Positions 1-6,944 of a DNA stretch of 10,893 nucleotides are shown here, in pieces. Location: contig CALXSW010000160.1 in the NCBI GenBank assembly GCA_944391255.1, positions 1 through 10,893 on the forward strand, written 5' to 3'. A model generated the notes under the pieces. The model had not been told where the DNA came from. It saw only the letters and a list, made by a program, of their open reading frames with translations, and did not search any database. The number at the start of each line of letters is the position of its first letter. Within the stretch, counting starts at the first letter, position 1. Source of the stretch: an uncultured Clostridia bacterium (lineage in GTDB: Bacteria > Bacillota > Clostridia > UBA1381). The position numbers were made by a program, and so were the translations under genes.

Positions 1-75
1 AAAATATATCTTATAGCCAAAAGAAAAAAATCGGACGTTATAGACGAAAAATTTTATCTTTTAGAGGATGAATAG
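1..75 (+). pseudogene. 5' fragment of a DUF4373/DnaD-like replication initiator, ended by in-frame TAG
   Basis: The frame is open from the first base of the window to a TAG at 73-75. It encodes a Lys/Arg-rich segment, KIYLIAKRKK followed by SDVIDEKFYLLEDE. This resembles the end of the N-terminal winged-helix domain (Lin1244/Lin1753, DUF4373 type) of phage and ICE replication initiators, where a basic helix leads into a hydrophilic linker. The same frame continues after the stop through a linker rich in Lys and Ser into the DnaD C-terminal domain encoded at 178-498. The simplest reading is one gene cut by a single nonsense change in its linker; CAG to TAG would suffice. The assignment of this short piece rests on its position and linker style as much as on its sequence. 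The 5' end of the gene lies outside the window. Confidence 0.5.
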
Positions 76-177
76 GTTTCTGATACAAAAACAGGGGGTT
101 TTTGCAGCGAAAATCCCCCAAAGAAAAGTAAAGAAAAGAAAAGTAAAGTAAATCAAATAAAAGAAAACAAAAGTAAA

Positions 178-498
178 TTGCCTCTTCTTTATCAAATAAA
201 GGAAGAGGCGGCGGATGAAAACCGCCAATGTGAAGGCGATGACGAAGAAAAAATTATTTATGTTATTAATGAATTTAAAAATAATATATCAGAAACAACT
301 CCGGTTATAGAGAATGAGATAAAAAAGTGGGTATCGTTGACAGACAGCGATTTTGTGGTAAACGGTATATGTAAATCGGCAAAAAGAGGGGCAAAGACAT
401 GGCAGTATGTTGAAACACTGTTAAAAAACGAGTATGAAAATATAGCAAGATACAAAGCAGTGCAGACTGTTGAAATAGACAGCGAGCTTGGTTTTTAG
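178..498 (+). CDS. DnaD C-terminal-domain replication protein (probable 3' part of a broken initiator)
   Basis: Encodes 106 residues if read from TTG at 178. The segment from about residue 29 (IIYVINEFKNNISETTP) to about residue 92 matches the DnaD/DnaB2 C-terminal domain: a Y/F-x-x-N helix, a TP-x-I-x-x-E-I-x-x-W helix, and the closing W-x-Y-V-x-x-L-L element. In phage and ICE initiators this domain follows a winged-helix domain and helps load the replicative helicase on single-stranded DNA. TTG 178 has no ribosome binding site, and there is no ATG, GTG or other TTG in frame between the TAG at 73-75 and 178, nor any Met codon later. The frame is open back to 76 and encodes a K/S/E linker typical of these proteins. 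This therefore looks like the 3' part of a longer gene rather than an independent one. It ends 12 bases before the dnaC-like start, whose ribosome binding site overlaps its end. Domain call fairly sure; whether it is expressed is doubtful. Confidence 0.7.
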   Translation: MPLLYQIKEEAADENRQCEGDDEEKIIYVINEFKNNISETTPVIENEIKKWVSLTDSDFVVNGICKSAKRGAKTWQYVETLLKNEYENIARYKAVQTVEIDSELGF

Positions 499-510
499 GA
501 GGTGCGGATC

Positions 511-1302
511 ATGGGAAGATATTATGTGAACGATATAGCGCACTGCACGGAGTGTAAAGCGCCGCTTGAAATAAAGAAAATGTTTCTGGGAAAAATGAGA
601 AATCTGCCTGTAATGTGCGAATGTCAGAAAAAGGAATATGAGGAATTTGAGGAGAGAAAAAGAAAAAGACAAAATGAGGAATATATATCATCTATAAAAA
701 GTATAGGCATACCGGACGAGGAATACAGAAAATGGCGTTTTTCGTCAGATGATATGAGGCTTTCAAAGATAAGTAATGTATGCAGAAAATATTGCAAAAA
801 CTGGGATAAAGTGTATAAGGATAATCACGGTATTATAATGTACGGAGATGTAGGGACAGGAAAAACGTTTTATGCCGCGTGTATAGTAAACGAGCTTGCA
901 GAGATGGGAATAAATGTGCTTATGACAAATATACCTGTTCTAATTTCAAAAATGGGCAGTAACTTTGAAAGTGAAAAGGAGTTGGTGCTGAAAAAAATAT
1001 CAAGTGTGCCACTTCTTGTACTCGATGATTTCGGAGTTGAGAGAGCGTCGGATTATACGATAGAAAAGACGTATGAAATTATAGACACAAGATACAGAAG
1101 CGGAAAACCTGTTATTATAACGACAAATCAGGACGCGGAGAGCTGGTTCAAATGCCGGGACATAAAAATGAAACGGATATACAGCAGGATAAGAGAGATG
1201 TGCAGCATAGTCCTTTCCGGATTTACCGGCAGCGAGAGAAGGTATGAAAATTACATAAAAAAACGCGATGACATAAGAGAAATAATGCGCGAGAATAAAT
1301 AA
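511..1302 (+). CDS. DnaC-like AAA+ helicase loader
   Basis: A 263-residue ATPase of the DnaC/DnaI/IstB type that would load the replicative helicase onto DNA, working with the DnaD-type protein encoded just upstream. Visible elements are an N-terminal zinc-binding set C12-x2-C15 and C36-x-C38; a charged helix at about 40-57; Walker A GDVGTGKT at 112-119; Walker B LLVLDD at 168-173; sensor 1 IITTN at 202-206; and Arg-finger candidates in RIYSRIRE at 222-229. Start ATG 511 is preferred to GTG 502, because the AGGAGGTG at 497-504 sits six bases before the ATG and covers the GTG itself. Full length for the family and apparently intact. The DnaD-DnaC pairing is standard for replication modules of clostridial prophages and integrative elements, and no other element genes follow it here. 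Confidence 0.9.
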   Translation: MGRYYVNDIAHCTECKAPLEIKKMFLGKMRNLPVMCECQKKEYEEFEERKRKRQNEEYISSIKSIGIPDEEYRKWRFSSDDMRLSKISNVCRKYCKNWDKVYKDNHGIIMYGDVGTGKTFYAACIVNELAEMGINVLMTNIPVLISKMGSNFESEKELVLKKISSVPLLVLDDFGVERASDYTIEKTYEIIDTRYRSGKPVIITTNQDAESWFKCRDIKMKRIYSRIREMCSIVLSGFTGSERRYENYIKKRDDIREIMRENK

Positions 1303-1380
1303 TAGATAAATAAAAAATATTTTTGAGAATGGATTATTGTATTTAATATAACGATATGGTATAACCCGAGTTTGACACTT

Positions 1381-1434
1381 AAAAAGAGAAAAAACAGCCT
1401 GTATATAGCACAGTGGTGCCGTTTACAGGCTGTT
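1381..1434 (-). terminator. Rho-independent terminator for minus-strand transcription
   Basis: A perfect 11-bp inverted repeat, AACAGCCTGTA at 1393-1403 and TACAGGCTGTT at 1424-1434, has a 20-base loop that contains a further GCAC/GTGC pairing. Read on the minus strand, the stem is followed at once by a U-rich run (TTTTTT then CTC then TTTTT). This makes it a good intrinsic terminator for leftward transcripts, that is, for the sigma-factor remnant and anything reading through from the GH2 gene. On the plus strand there is no U-tract. Confidence 0.6.
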
Positions 1435-1439
1435 GAGAG

Positions 1440-1468
1440 GGTATGCGGAATAAATTTTTCCGCATACC
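1440..1468. repeat. Perfect 11-bp hairpin
   Basis: GGTATGCGGAA at 1440-1450 is perfectly complementary to TTCCGCATACC at 1458-1468 around a 7-base AT loop. It lies six bases from the terminator hairpin and nine bases before the stop codon of the sigma remnant at 1477. Neither strand has an adjacent U-run of terminator quality, so its role is open: a processing or protective stem, part of a bipartite terminator, or an element end. Confidence 0.5.
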
Positions 1469-1476
1469 ATTTAAAT

Positions 1477-1743
1477 TTATTGGTTCTCAATTATTATCTT
1501 GCGCTGAATTTTTGATAAGCACGCAATTTGACACTGCATATTTTCAATATTTTCTTTATGAATGGATTGAATATCAAGCGGCATATTATCATCACGAACA
1601 GCTTCTAAAAAATCATCAATGTCTACAATTTTCACCTTTGATTTATAGCGATAATAATTAGCAAGTGTATTTCTTACAACTGTCCATACAAAACTGTTGA
1701 TATTGACAATATATTCCTCCTTACTGCTCGGAAATCTTAAAAT
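1477..1743 (-). pseudogene. ECF-like sigma-70 factor remnant
   Basis: Reading leftward, this frame encodes EEYIVNINSFVWTVVRNTLA, then NYYRYKSK, an acidic linker (IVDIDDFLEA and onward), and CLSKIQRKIIIENQ before a TAA at 1477-1479. The NINSFVW-x-V-x-RNTLANYYR segment resembles the end of region 2 in clostridial ECF-type sigma factors. LSKIQRKIII resembles the first helix of region 4, which normally continues into the helix-turn-helix but is cut off here. The N-terminal half of region 2 and any proper start codon are also missing, since the frame begins right after a TAG at 1744-1746. Both ends are lost, so this is a decayed gene. It is followed by two strong hairpins. Family call moderate; the inactivation is clear from length. 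Confidence 0.6.
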
Positions 1744-1888
1744 CTATAGCTGTAATATATGCCGTACCGCTTAATAACTCGTATGAAATATTATACAAGC
1801 CTCTCACTATTTCGTTATTTGTTTCTTCAAAAAGAATATCATCAGAAGATTTATATTTCAATTGAGCTATTTCATTTCCGTCTAACTA
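1721..1888 (-). pseudogene. Unrecognised gene fragment ahead of the sigma remnant
   Basis: A minus-strand frame between a TAG (1886-1888) and a TAA (1721-1723) encodes about 54 residues, starting LDGNEIAQLKYKSSDD and ending ELLSGTAYITAIDFKISEQ. It has normal protein-like composition but no start codon with a ribosome binding site. Its TAA is fused to a TAAGGAGGA ribosome binding site, a typical junction between two genes of an operon. The downstream partner would have been the sigma factor, whose beginning appears deleted. I do not recognise the family. It is in the same frame as the GH2 gene, 30 bases after that gene's stop, which is probably chance. Confidence 0.3.
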
Positions 1889-1918
1889 AAGCATCATGTG
1901 ATATTTGGCCAGAGACTG

Positions 1919-4900
1919 TTACACAGTATAGCCGTCGTCGTTATCAAATGATGTATTATTAATCAGCATTCCGTGCGGATCAACAAATCTGAACCAGTCT
2001 ATATATGTAACATCTCCTGGATATGCAAATAGTGATACATCCTGTATACCTGTATATACTTTATCAAGCTTAAAACGGTACACTGTGTATTCACCGTTCT
2101 TGTAACTGGGCAGGCTTCCCCAGTCTGGATACTGTTCCTTTGCATCACCTGAGTTTAGATCACCTATTGTAACAGCAATATTTCCCGAATCATCTGTTCT
2201 CTTCATACATATCTCCAACAGATCCGAACCTTGCTCTCCTAAATCAATACCTTTATAGTATACAGCTGAATTATCAACAATATTGAGAGTACGATGAACT
2301 TCTCCGTTTGAATCAGTATATTCCTCTACTGTGGGAACATGTTCTGCGCAGGTGTAATAATCAAAATTTTCACCTTCAATTCTTTCATATGCGTTATATG
2401 GATCTGTTTCGGATCCAGTGAAACAAAAGCTTTTAATAGACAGTCTTGAACCTTGGACTTTATTTCTGAATGTTATGTTATGAGTCCCTGTTATTCCATG
2501 AAGTGAATATACATGTCTTGAATAAATAGCGCTTTCGTTCGCCGGAATAACTATTGTATTGATGAGCTCGTCATCAATATATATTTCAAGAAACGCCTCC
2601 GAACCGGTATTATAGCAGTTCAAAATAAGATTTCTTGAATAATCAGTACCAAATTCAACATCTTTGTATACTAAGGTGTCATCAGAACGATAAATTCCTG
2701 TTATAACTCCATTATCATAATCGATTGTATATGACTGATTATTGCTTGACGGGTCAAGCTTTATCGCGCTTATATTCGAATACGCATCGTTTATGAGCGA
2801 TGGATCATCAGAAAATGAGGATTCATTTATTAGTGTATAAGTTGACAGCAATTGGGGATTCTTCCAACCGTTTGTGAAAGTGCCGTATATTCTGAAGGTA
2901 CCTGGCTTGAGTCCGGTAACTGTAATAATTTTTTTCTCTTCATCTACTGTTATACCGGCATTATTTACACGTACATAACCGTTAGTTCCTATTACACTGA
3001 AATTGAGAGTACCATCAGTATTTGTATTTTCAGGAAGCAGTCTGTAATTGAATACAGCAGCAGGGTTATCCTTAGTAAGAGTTGTATTACTGCCATTTTT
3101 CGGCGTTATTTCAAGCTTTCTCGCATATATAGTTGAACCTATCGGTATACTCATATCAAGTGTGCTGTCAGCCCTTTCATAGGTGCTTGTGACAGGATTA
3201 TTTGTAACAGCATCTATCGGGGATGCGCTGATTGTTATTGTTTCAGACTTCATATTTATGCCTGATACTGTTATATGTATATCGCCAACCTCTCCGTTTG
3301 AACGAATATACGCGACAGCCTTACCGTTAAAAAGCCTGCGTGTCTGACTCTGATATGTGTCATAGTCAACACTGTTTCCGCTGTCTGTTGAAACAAGCTC
3401 AGCCGCACCGCTCACCTCGACTCTAACTCTGTCGCTGTCAAATGAAACAATATTTCCATCGGCATCACAGGCATTTATTTCAACAAATGTCATATCCATA
3501 CCGTCAGCAGCAATTTTATTCCTGTCAGCCCTAAGCCTTAGCTGTGATGCGTCATCAGGGGTAGAAAGACATGTATATGCCTTATGTCCATCAGGATATG
3601 ACGCTACAGCATAAATTGTTCCGGGATGATATACCATATCAAATTCAAAATGGAGCTTATCCTTATAGGAAGGTTTATTGCTTGTGCTCCATTTTTCGTT
3701 ATAACTGTTATTCCATTTAATTGTATCAGTAAGATGCTGTGGCTCATAACTGCTTCCAAATTTAGGAATAGAGTACAAATCTACAACCTCAGCATCAGAA
3801 TAAACATACACTGTTATCCTGTCACCGTTGTTTTTATCCCATGAGGGGAAAATGTGGACAGTATGCTCCTTTTTGTCCCATGCACTTTTGTAGAAATAAT
3901 ATGCATCCTTTGGTAATCCAGCTGTATCTATAATACCAAAATATGAATTTTTTGTATCATATGGCGTAGGCTCTCCTATATAATCAAAACCGGACCATAT
4001 GAACTGACCTGCATACCAGTCACGGTTTGTATCAAACTTATATAGATCCTCTGCGGATATAAAGTATGCTGGACCTGCATTTCCAAGGCTTGAAACCTGT
4101 TGATCATCATGTGCATATACATAAAATCCTTCATGATAAACACCTCTTGATCGTGTTTCCGAGGAACTTTCCGTACTCACAAATTTTCTACACGGATATA
4201 GTTCATGAGTCTTTTCCATATAATATTCCCGGTAATTTTGTCCCATGACTCCGTAATCACCAAAATTGTCATACATGTATTGGCAAAGCTTATTCGATAT
4301 TTTCTGTGAAAAATCTGTAGTCCACTGCATTTGCGCGAGCGTTACATACCGTTTTCCTTTTGCATCCTCCTCATGTATCCAGTTGAGCATATTTTCTATT
4401 TTATACCATGATTCATCCATGCTGCCCCATACTGTCTGCAATATCTCGTTTCCGATACTCCACATGAACACACAAGGAGCATTTCTGTCTCTTCTTATCA
4501 TTGAGCGTATATCGCTTTCATAACTATTAAGAAATAAACTCTGACCTCCAAGACTGTATTTTCCGTCCTTTGTATCATCCCAAGCGTCAAAAACTTCTTC
4601 AAGCACAAGCATTCCAAGACGATTACAAATGGTGATCAGCTCAGGAGTGCATATATTATGTGCAGTACGTATCGCGTTAACGCCCATTTTCTTTAGTATC
4701 ACTACCTGACGCTCAAGAGCTGCGGCATTGTTGGCAGAGCCGAGAGAACCAAGATTTTCATGCTGACATACGCCCTGAAGCTTTATGTGTTCACCGTTTA
4801 AATATACTCCTGTTTCCGGATCCCACTGAATATCTCTTATACCAAATTCGGAAATATATGTATCAGTCACATTTCCGTTCACTATAACCTCGGTATGAAG

Positions 4901-5803
4901 ACTGTAAAGAGCACCATTCTCGTCCCATGAAAGTCCCCACAATACGGGATTGTTGATTGTGAAACAAGCTGATAGCTTAGCAGTATCACCGGGAGATATC
5001 ACCGCGCTTATATCATCTATCTTAAGTCCATCTAAAATCTGTCCATTATTATACAGCCTATGATGGATGGTTACCTCTGCTTCTTCTTCAGTATCGTTTA
5101 TAACTTCCGTTTTTGCATTGACTACGGCGCTGTAATAATCTTTACTCAGATCATAGCTAACATACGTTCCGTTAAGAGGTATATAAACATTATCAGAAAC
5201 TGTTATCCACACGTTTCTGTTTATACCTCCGCCTGTATACCATCGTGAACTGCTATGGAAATCTTTGCATGACACCGCAATTATATTCGGCGTATCACCA
5301 AAATTCAAATAGCTTGACAGATCTACTTCAAATGTTTTGTATCCATAATAATGAGTTCCGCTATATGCTGAGTTTTCCTCACCAAACTCAGGAAGCGCCT
5401 GCCCGTTGATATATACTTTTGAATCCTGATATATGCCATCAAAACGAATGCTTATATGCTTTCCGCAAAGCTCTTCCGGCAAAGTGAAGCTTTTCCGGTA
5501 CCAGCCCATAAGATCCTTAAGCATTGTATAACGCGACCTCATATTTCCACTTTGTTCAATCTGAAAATCATGGGGAAGCCGCACCTTCTGCCAGCTGCTG
5601 TCATCCTCATTCACAGATGAAAAATCAGATTCTTTATCTGATGTCTTATAAAACCGCCAGCCATCGTTAAACAGTGCCGATCTGCTGCCTCCGATGACAC
5701 TATCTCTTATGACAGTTTCAATACCGTCTGATTCAAATATTGAAGTATAAGAGGTATCTATGTCATTTGAAATATATGTTCCCATATCACCAATATCTGT
5801 CAT
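1919..5803 (-). CDS. Multi-domain glycoside hydrolase family 2 (beta-galactosidase type)
   Basis: A 1294-residue GH2 enzyme expected to release terminal beta-linked sugars, most likely galactose, from oligo- or polysaccharides. Domain order: sugar-binding jelly roll (about 38-205, with LPHDF and SRWYTGGGINRNVW); Ig-like domain (about 210-320); TIM barrel (about 322-640) with acid/base E453 in WSIGNE and nucleophile E545 in STESSSETRSRG, plus GQFIWSGFDYIGEPTPY; a DUF4982-like beta domain (about 645-745); a GH2 C-terminal domain 5-like segment (about 754-849, LRLRADRNKIAADG); an Ig-like domain (about 880-992); then two CBM6-like beta-sandwiches (about 1000-1130 and 1137-1274, the second with ERIEGENFDYYT). 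Start ATG 5803 follows GAGGAGGA (5811-5818) by seven bases. The longer TTG start at 5842 has no such site, and a stop lies just upstream of it. No signal peptide or anchor is visible, so the enzyme appears cytoplasmic despite its carbohydrate-binding modules. Exact substrate is inferred only from family resemblance. Confidence 0.9.
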   Translation of the reverse strand: MTDIGDMGTYISNDIDTSYTSIFESDGIETVIRDSVIGGSRSALFNDGWRFYKTSDKESDFSSVNEDDSSWQKVRLPHDFQIEQSGNMRSRYTMLKDLMGWYRKSFTLPEELCGKHISIRFDGIYQDSKVYINGQALPEFGEENSAYSGTHYYGYKTFEVDLSSYLNFGDTPNIIAVSCKDFHSSSRWYTGGGINRNVWITVSDNVYIPLNGTYVSYDLSKDYYSAVVNAKTEVINDTEEEAEVTIHHRLYNNGQILDGLKIDDISAVISPGDTAKLSACFTINNPVLWGLSWDENGALYSLHTEVIVNGNVTDTYISEFGIRDIQWDPETGVYLNGEHIKLQGVCQHENLGSLGSANNAAALERQVVILKKMGVNAIRTAHNICTPELITICNRLGMLVLEEVFDAWDDTKDGKYSLGGQSLFLNSYESDIRSMIRRDRNAPCVFMWSIGNEILQTVWGSMDESWYKIENMLNWIHEEDAKGKRYVTLAQMQWTTDFSQKISNKLCQYMYDNFGDYGVMGQNYREYYMEKTHELYPCRKFVSTESSSETRSRGVYHEGFYVYAHDDQQVSSLGNAGPAYFISAEDLYKFDTNRDWYAGQFIWSGFDYIGEPTPYDTKNSYFGIIDTAGLPKDAYYFYKSAWDKKEHTVHIFPSWDKNNGDRITVYVYSDAEVVDLYSIPKFGSSYEPQHLTDTIKWNNSYNEKWSTSNKPSYKDKLHFEFDMVYHPGTIYAVASYPDGHKAYTCLSTPDDASQLRLRADRNKIAADGMDMTFVEINACDADGNIVSFDSDRVRVEVSGAAELVSTDSGNSVDYDTYQSQTRRLFNGKAVAYIRSNGEVGDIHITVSGINMKSETITISASPIDAVTNNPVTSTYERADSTLDMSIPIGSTIYARKLEITPKNGSNTTLTKDNPAAVFNYRLLPENTNTDGTLNFSVIGTNGYVRVNNAGITVDEEKKIITVTGLKPGTFRIYGTFTNGWKNPQLLSTYTLINESSFSDDPSLINDAYSNISAIKLDPSSNNQSYTIDYDNGVITGIYRSDDTLVYKDVEFGTDYSRNLILNCYNTGSEAFLEIYIDDELINTIVIPANESAIYSRHVYSLHGITGTHNITFRNKVQGSRLSIKSFCFTGSETDPYNAYERIEGENFDYYTCAEHVPTVEEYTDSNGEVHRTLNIVDNSAVYYKGIDLGEQGSDLLEICMKRTDDSGNIAVTIGDLNSGDAKEQYPDWGSLPSYKNGEYTVYRFKLDKVYTGIQDVSLFAYPGDVTYIDWFRFVDPHGMLINNTSFDNDDGYTV

Positions 5804-6266
5804 TATATACTCCTCCTCTTTTTTTGTGTGCGGCAGACACAATCAACCATATCTGTTGTTGGCGTTAAACGATACAAGTAATGCTGTAACAGACAGGACT
5901 TGCTTTATTTTGTTTTCCATAAATCTTTATTTTAGTTATGATTTTTGAATATTAATTGATACTCAAATTAATTAAAATCATTATATATGATATTGTAAAA
6001 TAGTTCTTATTATATGTCTATTGTTAAAATAACAAAAACTATAAGACAAATATATTGTTCTTTTGTTTAATCTGTGAGTATTAAGCAATGTTATCAATCG
6101 TATATATTTTTGAAAGTTTTTTATGACAAACACTGACGACAGATTGTGAAAATCATGCAATAAAAATTTAAATTACAGAATATTAGTTACTGGCTTAATT
6201 ACATATGTTATATTCATCAAATGATAGTTTTAATTTGTCAGACAGTCTGATAAGATCCGTTTTGTA
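5804..6266. other. AT-rich intergenic region upstream of the GH2 gene
   Basis: 463 bases without a credible gene. It carries the GH2 ribosome binding site (5811-5818, minus strand) and should hold that gene's promoter. A minus-strand TATAAT is at 5980-5985, about 180 bases before the start, but no matching -35 hexamer lies 16-18 bases away, so activator-dependent transcription is possible. Two small dyads are present: TTGTTA-AAA-TAACAA at 6021-6035, and TCAGAC-A-GTCTGA at 6238-6250 just past the stop of the 133-residue membrane protein gene. I see no tRNA, riboswitch or terminator with a U-run. Confidence 0.5.
6015..6047. promoter_or_regulatory. Dyad, possible operator of the GH2 gene
   Basis: TTGTTA (6021-6026) and TAACAA (6030-6035) form a perfect six-base inverted repeat around AAA. 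They are enclosed by an outer TGTCT (6015-6019) and AGACA (6043-6047) pair. The site lies upstream of the minus-strand TATAAT at 5980-5985 relative to leftward transcription, where an activator or repressor of the GH2 gene could bind. In a region this AT-rich the inner repeat alone could arise by chance. Confidence 0.22.
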
Positions 6267-6668
6267 TCAAGAAGATTTTTTATTTTCTTTTATGTATGCG
6301 TATATCGGGTAATTGAGGATACATACTATAAGTCCTGCTATGCCCGTGATAATTCCAACTACCATGTCAGTGCTGTTGGAATTTTCTACCATTACTTTAC
6401 TCATTCCAAAGCCCATAATCAGCGCGCCTGCTACACCTGCGATCCAAGTGACAACTATCGCTGCATTTACACGATCCTTTTTCTTTTTTGGATGGTATTT
6501 CCTATAAATGGGAATAATCGAAAGAAGTATTATCAGCCCTATAATTCCAATAAATATACCATATTTAAGCATATTGTATTCCGGAATTAATACCATACAC
6601 ATACTTATGGCAAAAATCAATCCTCCTATTGTTCCTAAAATAATTTCGATCAATGTTTCTTTTTTCAT
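6267..6668 (-). CDS. Four-helix membrane protein with internal duplication
   Basis: A 133-residue hydrophobic protein with four predicted membrane helices, at about 7-28, 35-54, 68-92 and 102-125. A basic loop (KYHPKKKKDR, 58-67) joins the two halves, so N and C termini should lie in the cytoplasm by the positive-inside rule. The halves resemble each other: GIFIGIIGLIILLSIIPIYR aligns with GIITGIAGLIVCILNYPIYA, and each is followed by a Lys-rich stretch. I do not recognise a named function. Its ATG overlaps the TGA of the preceding 73-residue protein gene by two bases within ATGA, so translation is probably coupled and the two proteins are likely to act together. Both are probably controlled by the divergent TetR regulator. 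No catalytic or transport motif is visible; a small channel, sensor or stress-response membrane protein remain guesses. Confidence 0.75.
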   Translation of the reverse strand: MKKETLIEIILGTIGGLIFAISMCMVLIPEYNMLKYGIFIGIIGLIILLSIIPIYRKYHPKKKKDRVNAAIVVTWIAGVAGALIMGFGMSKVMVENSNSTDMVVGIITGIAGLIVCILNYPIYAYIKENKKSS

Positions 6669-6886
6669 ATCTGTTTTTGACTCCTCTCTTTTTCTTCTTC
6701 TTTGAGTCTTTTTTTTGCGTCTTCAACGGTTTCTCCATCTTTCATAAGATATCTTTCAACAAACAAATCCTCAATTTTAGTATAGCTTGAAACGACTTTA
6801 TCATTGATCGCTTTGAAACCATCAGTTACGCCCTTTTCAATAGCTTTATATCCTTTTACAACTTCATCTGAAATTTTCTTTGACAA
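6665..6886 (-). CDS. Small amphipathic repeat protein, TetR-linked
   Basis: 73 residues from TTG at 6886. This start is preferred over GTG 6895 because AAAGAGGTG lies six bases before the TTG and contains the GTG; the resulting N terminus, MSKKISDEVV, looks natural. Residues 9-41 form three 11-residue repeats: VVKGYKAIEKG, VTDGFKAINDK and VVSSYTKIEDL. Each has a hydrophobic first position, an aromatic at the fifth and Ile at the eighth, as in undecad amphipathic helices that lie on membranes or form right-handed coiled coils. A GETVEDAKKRL motif and a highly charged tail follow. Small proteins of this general look are familiar beside TetR-type regulators in Clostridia, but I know of no assigned function. 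It is the first gene of a leftward two-gene operon with the four-helix membrane protein, whose start overlaps its stop. Confidence 0.75.
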   Translation of the reverse strand: MSKKISDEVVKGYKAIEKGVTDGFKAINDKVVSSYTKIEDLFVERYLMKDGETVEDAKKRLKEEEKERSQKQI

Positions 6887-6915
6887 AAAAATCACCTCTT
6901 TCTTTAATACAACAC

Positions 6916-6944
6916 TTGTTTGTTTTATCTATTTATAGTATAAT
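6916..6944 (+). promoter_or_regulatory. Promoter of the TetR gene
   Basis: TTGTTT at 6916-6921, a 17-base spacer, then a perfect TATAAT at 6939-6944, giving a predicted start of transcription near 6951. The -10 element lies inside the 28-bp palindrome 6930-6957 and overlaps the -10 of the opposing promoter, so one bound repressor would block both. Confidence 0.65.

Noticed and set aside
1..498. TAG reassigned as a sense codon, as in some gut phages
   Set aside because: The same frame itself ends with TAG at 496-498, at the expected end of the DnaD domain and next to the helicase-loader ribosome binding site. A single internal TAG is better explained by mutation.
1372..1400. TTGACA at 1372-1377 as a rightward promoter
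   Set aside because: No -10-like hexamer lies 16-18 bases downstream; the bases there form the left arm of the hairpin.
1443..1661. Plus-strand open frame of 72 codons
   Set aside because: It starts inside a hairpin, has no ribosome binding site, and runs antisense to the recognisable sigma-factor remnant.
1759..1962. Plus-strand open frame of 67 codons
   Set aside because: Its composition is unlike a protein, no ribosome binding site is present, and it overlaps the end of the GH2 gene on the other strand.
2852..3136. Plus-strand open frames inside the GH2 gene (also 3626-3844, 4066-4248, 4266-4523, 5060-5248)
   Set aside because: They are antisense shadows of a clearly coding frame with conserved catalytic motifs, without start signals.
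6238..6250. TCAGAC-A-GTCTGA as terminator of the membrane-protein operon
   Set aside because: The stem is only six base pairs and no U-run follows it on the minus strand.
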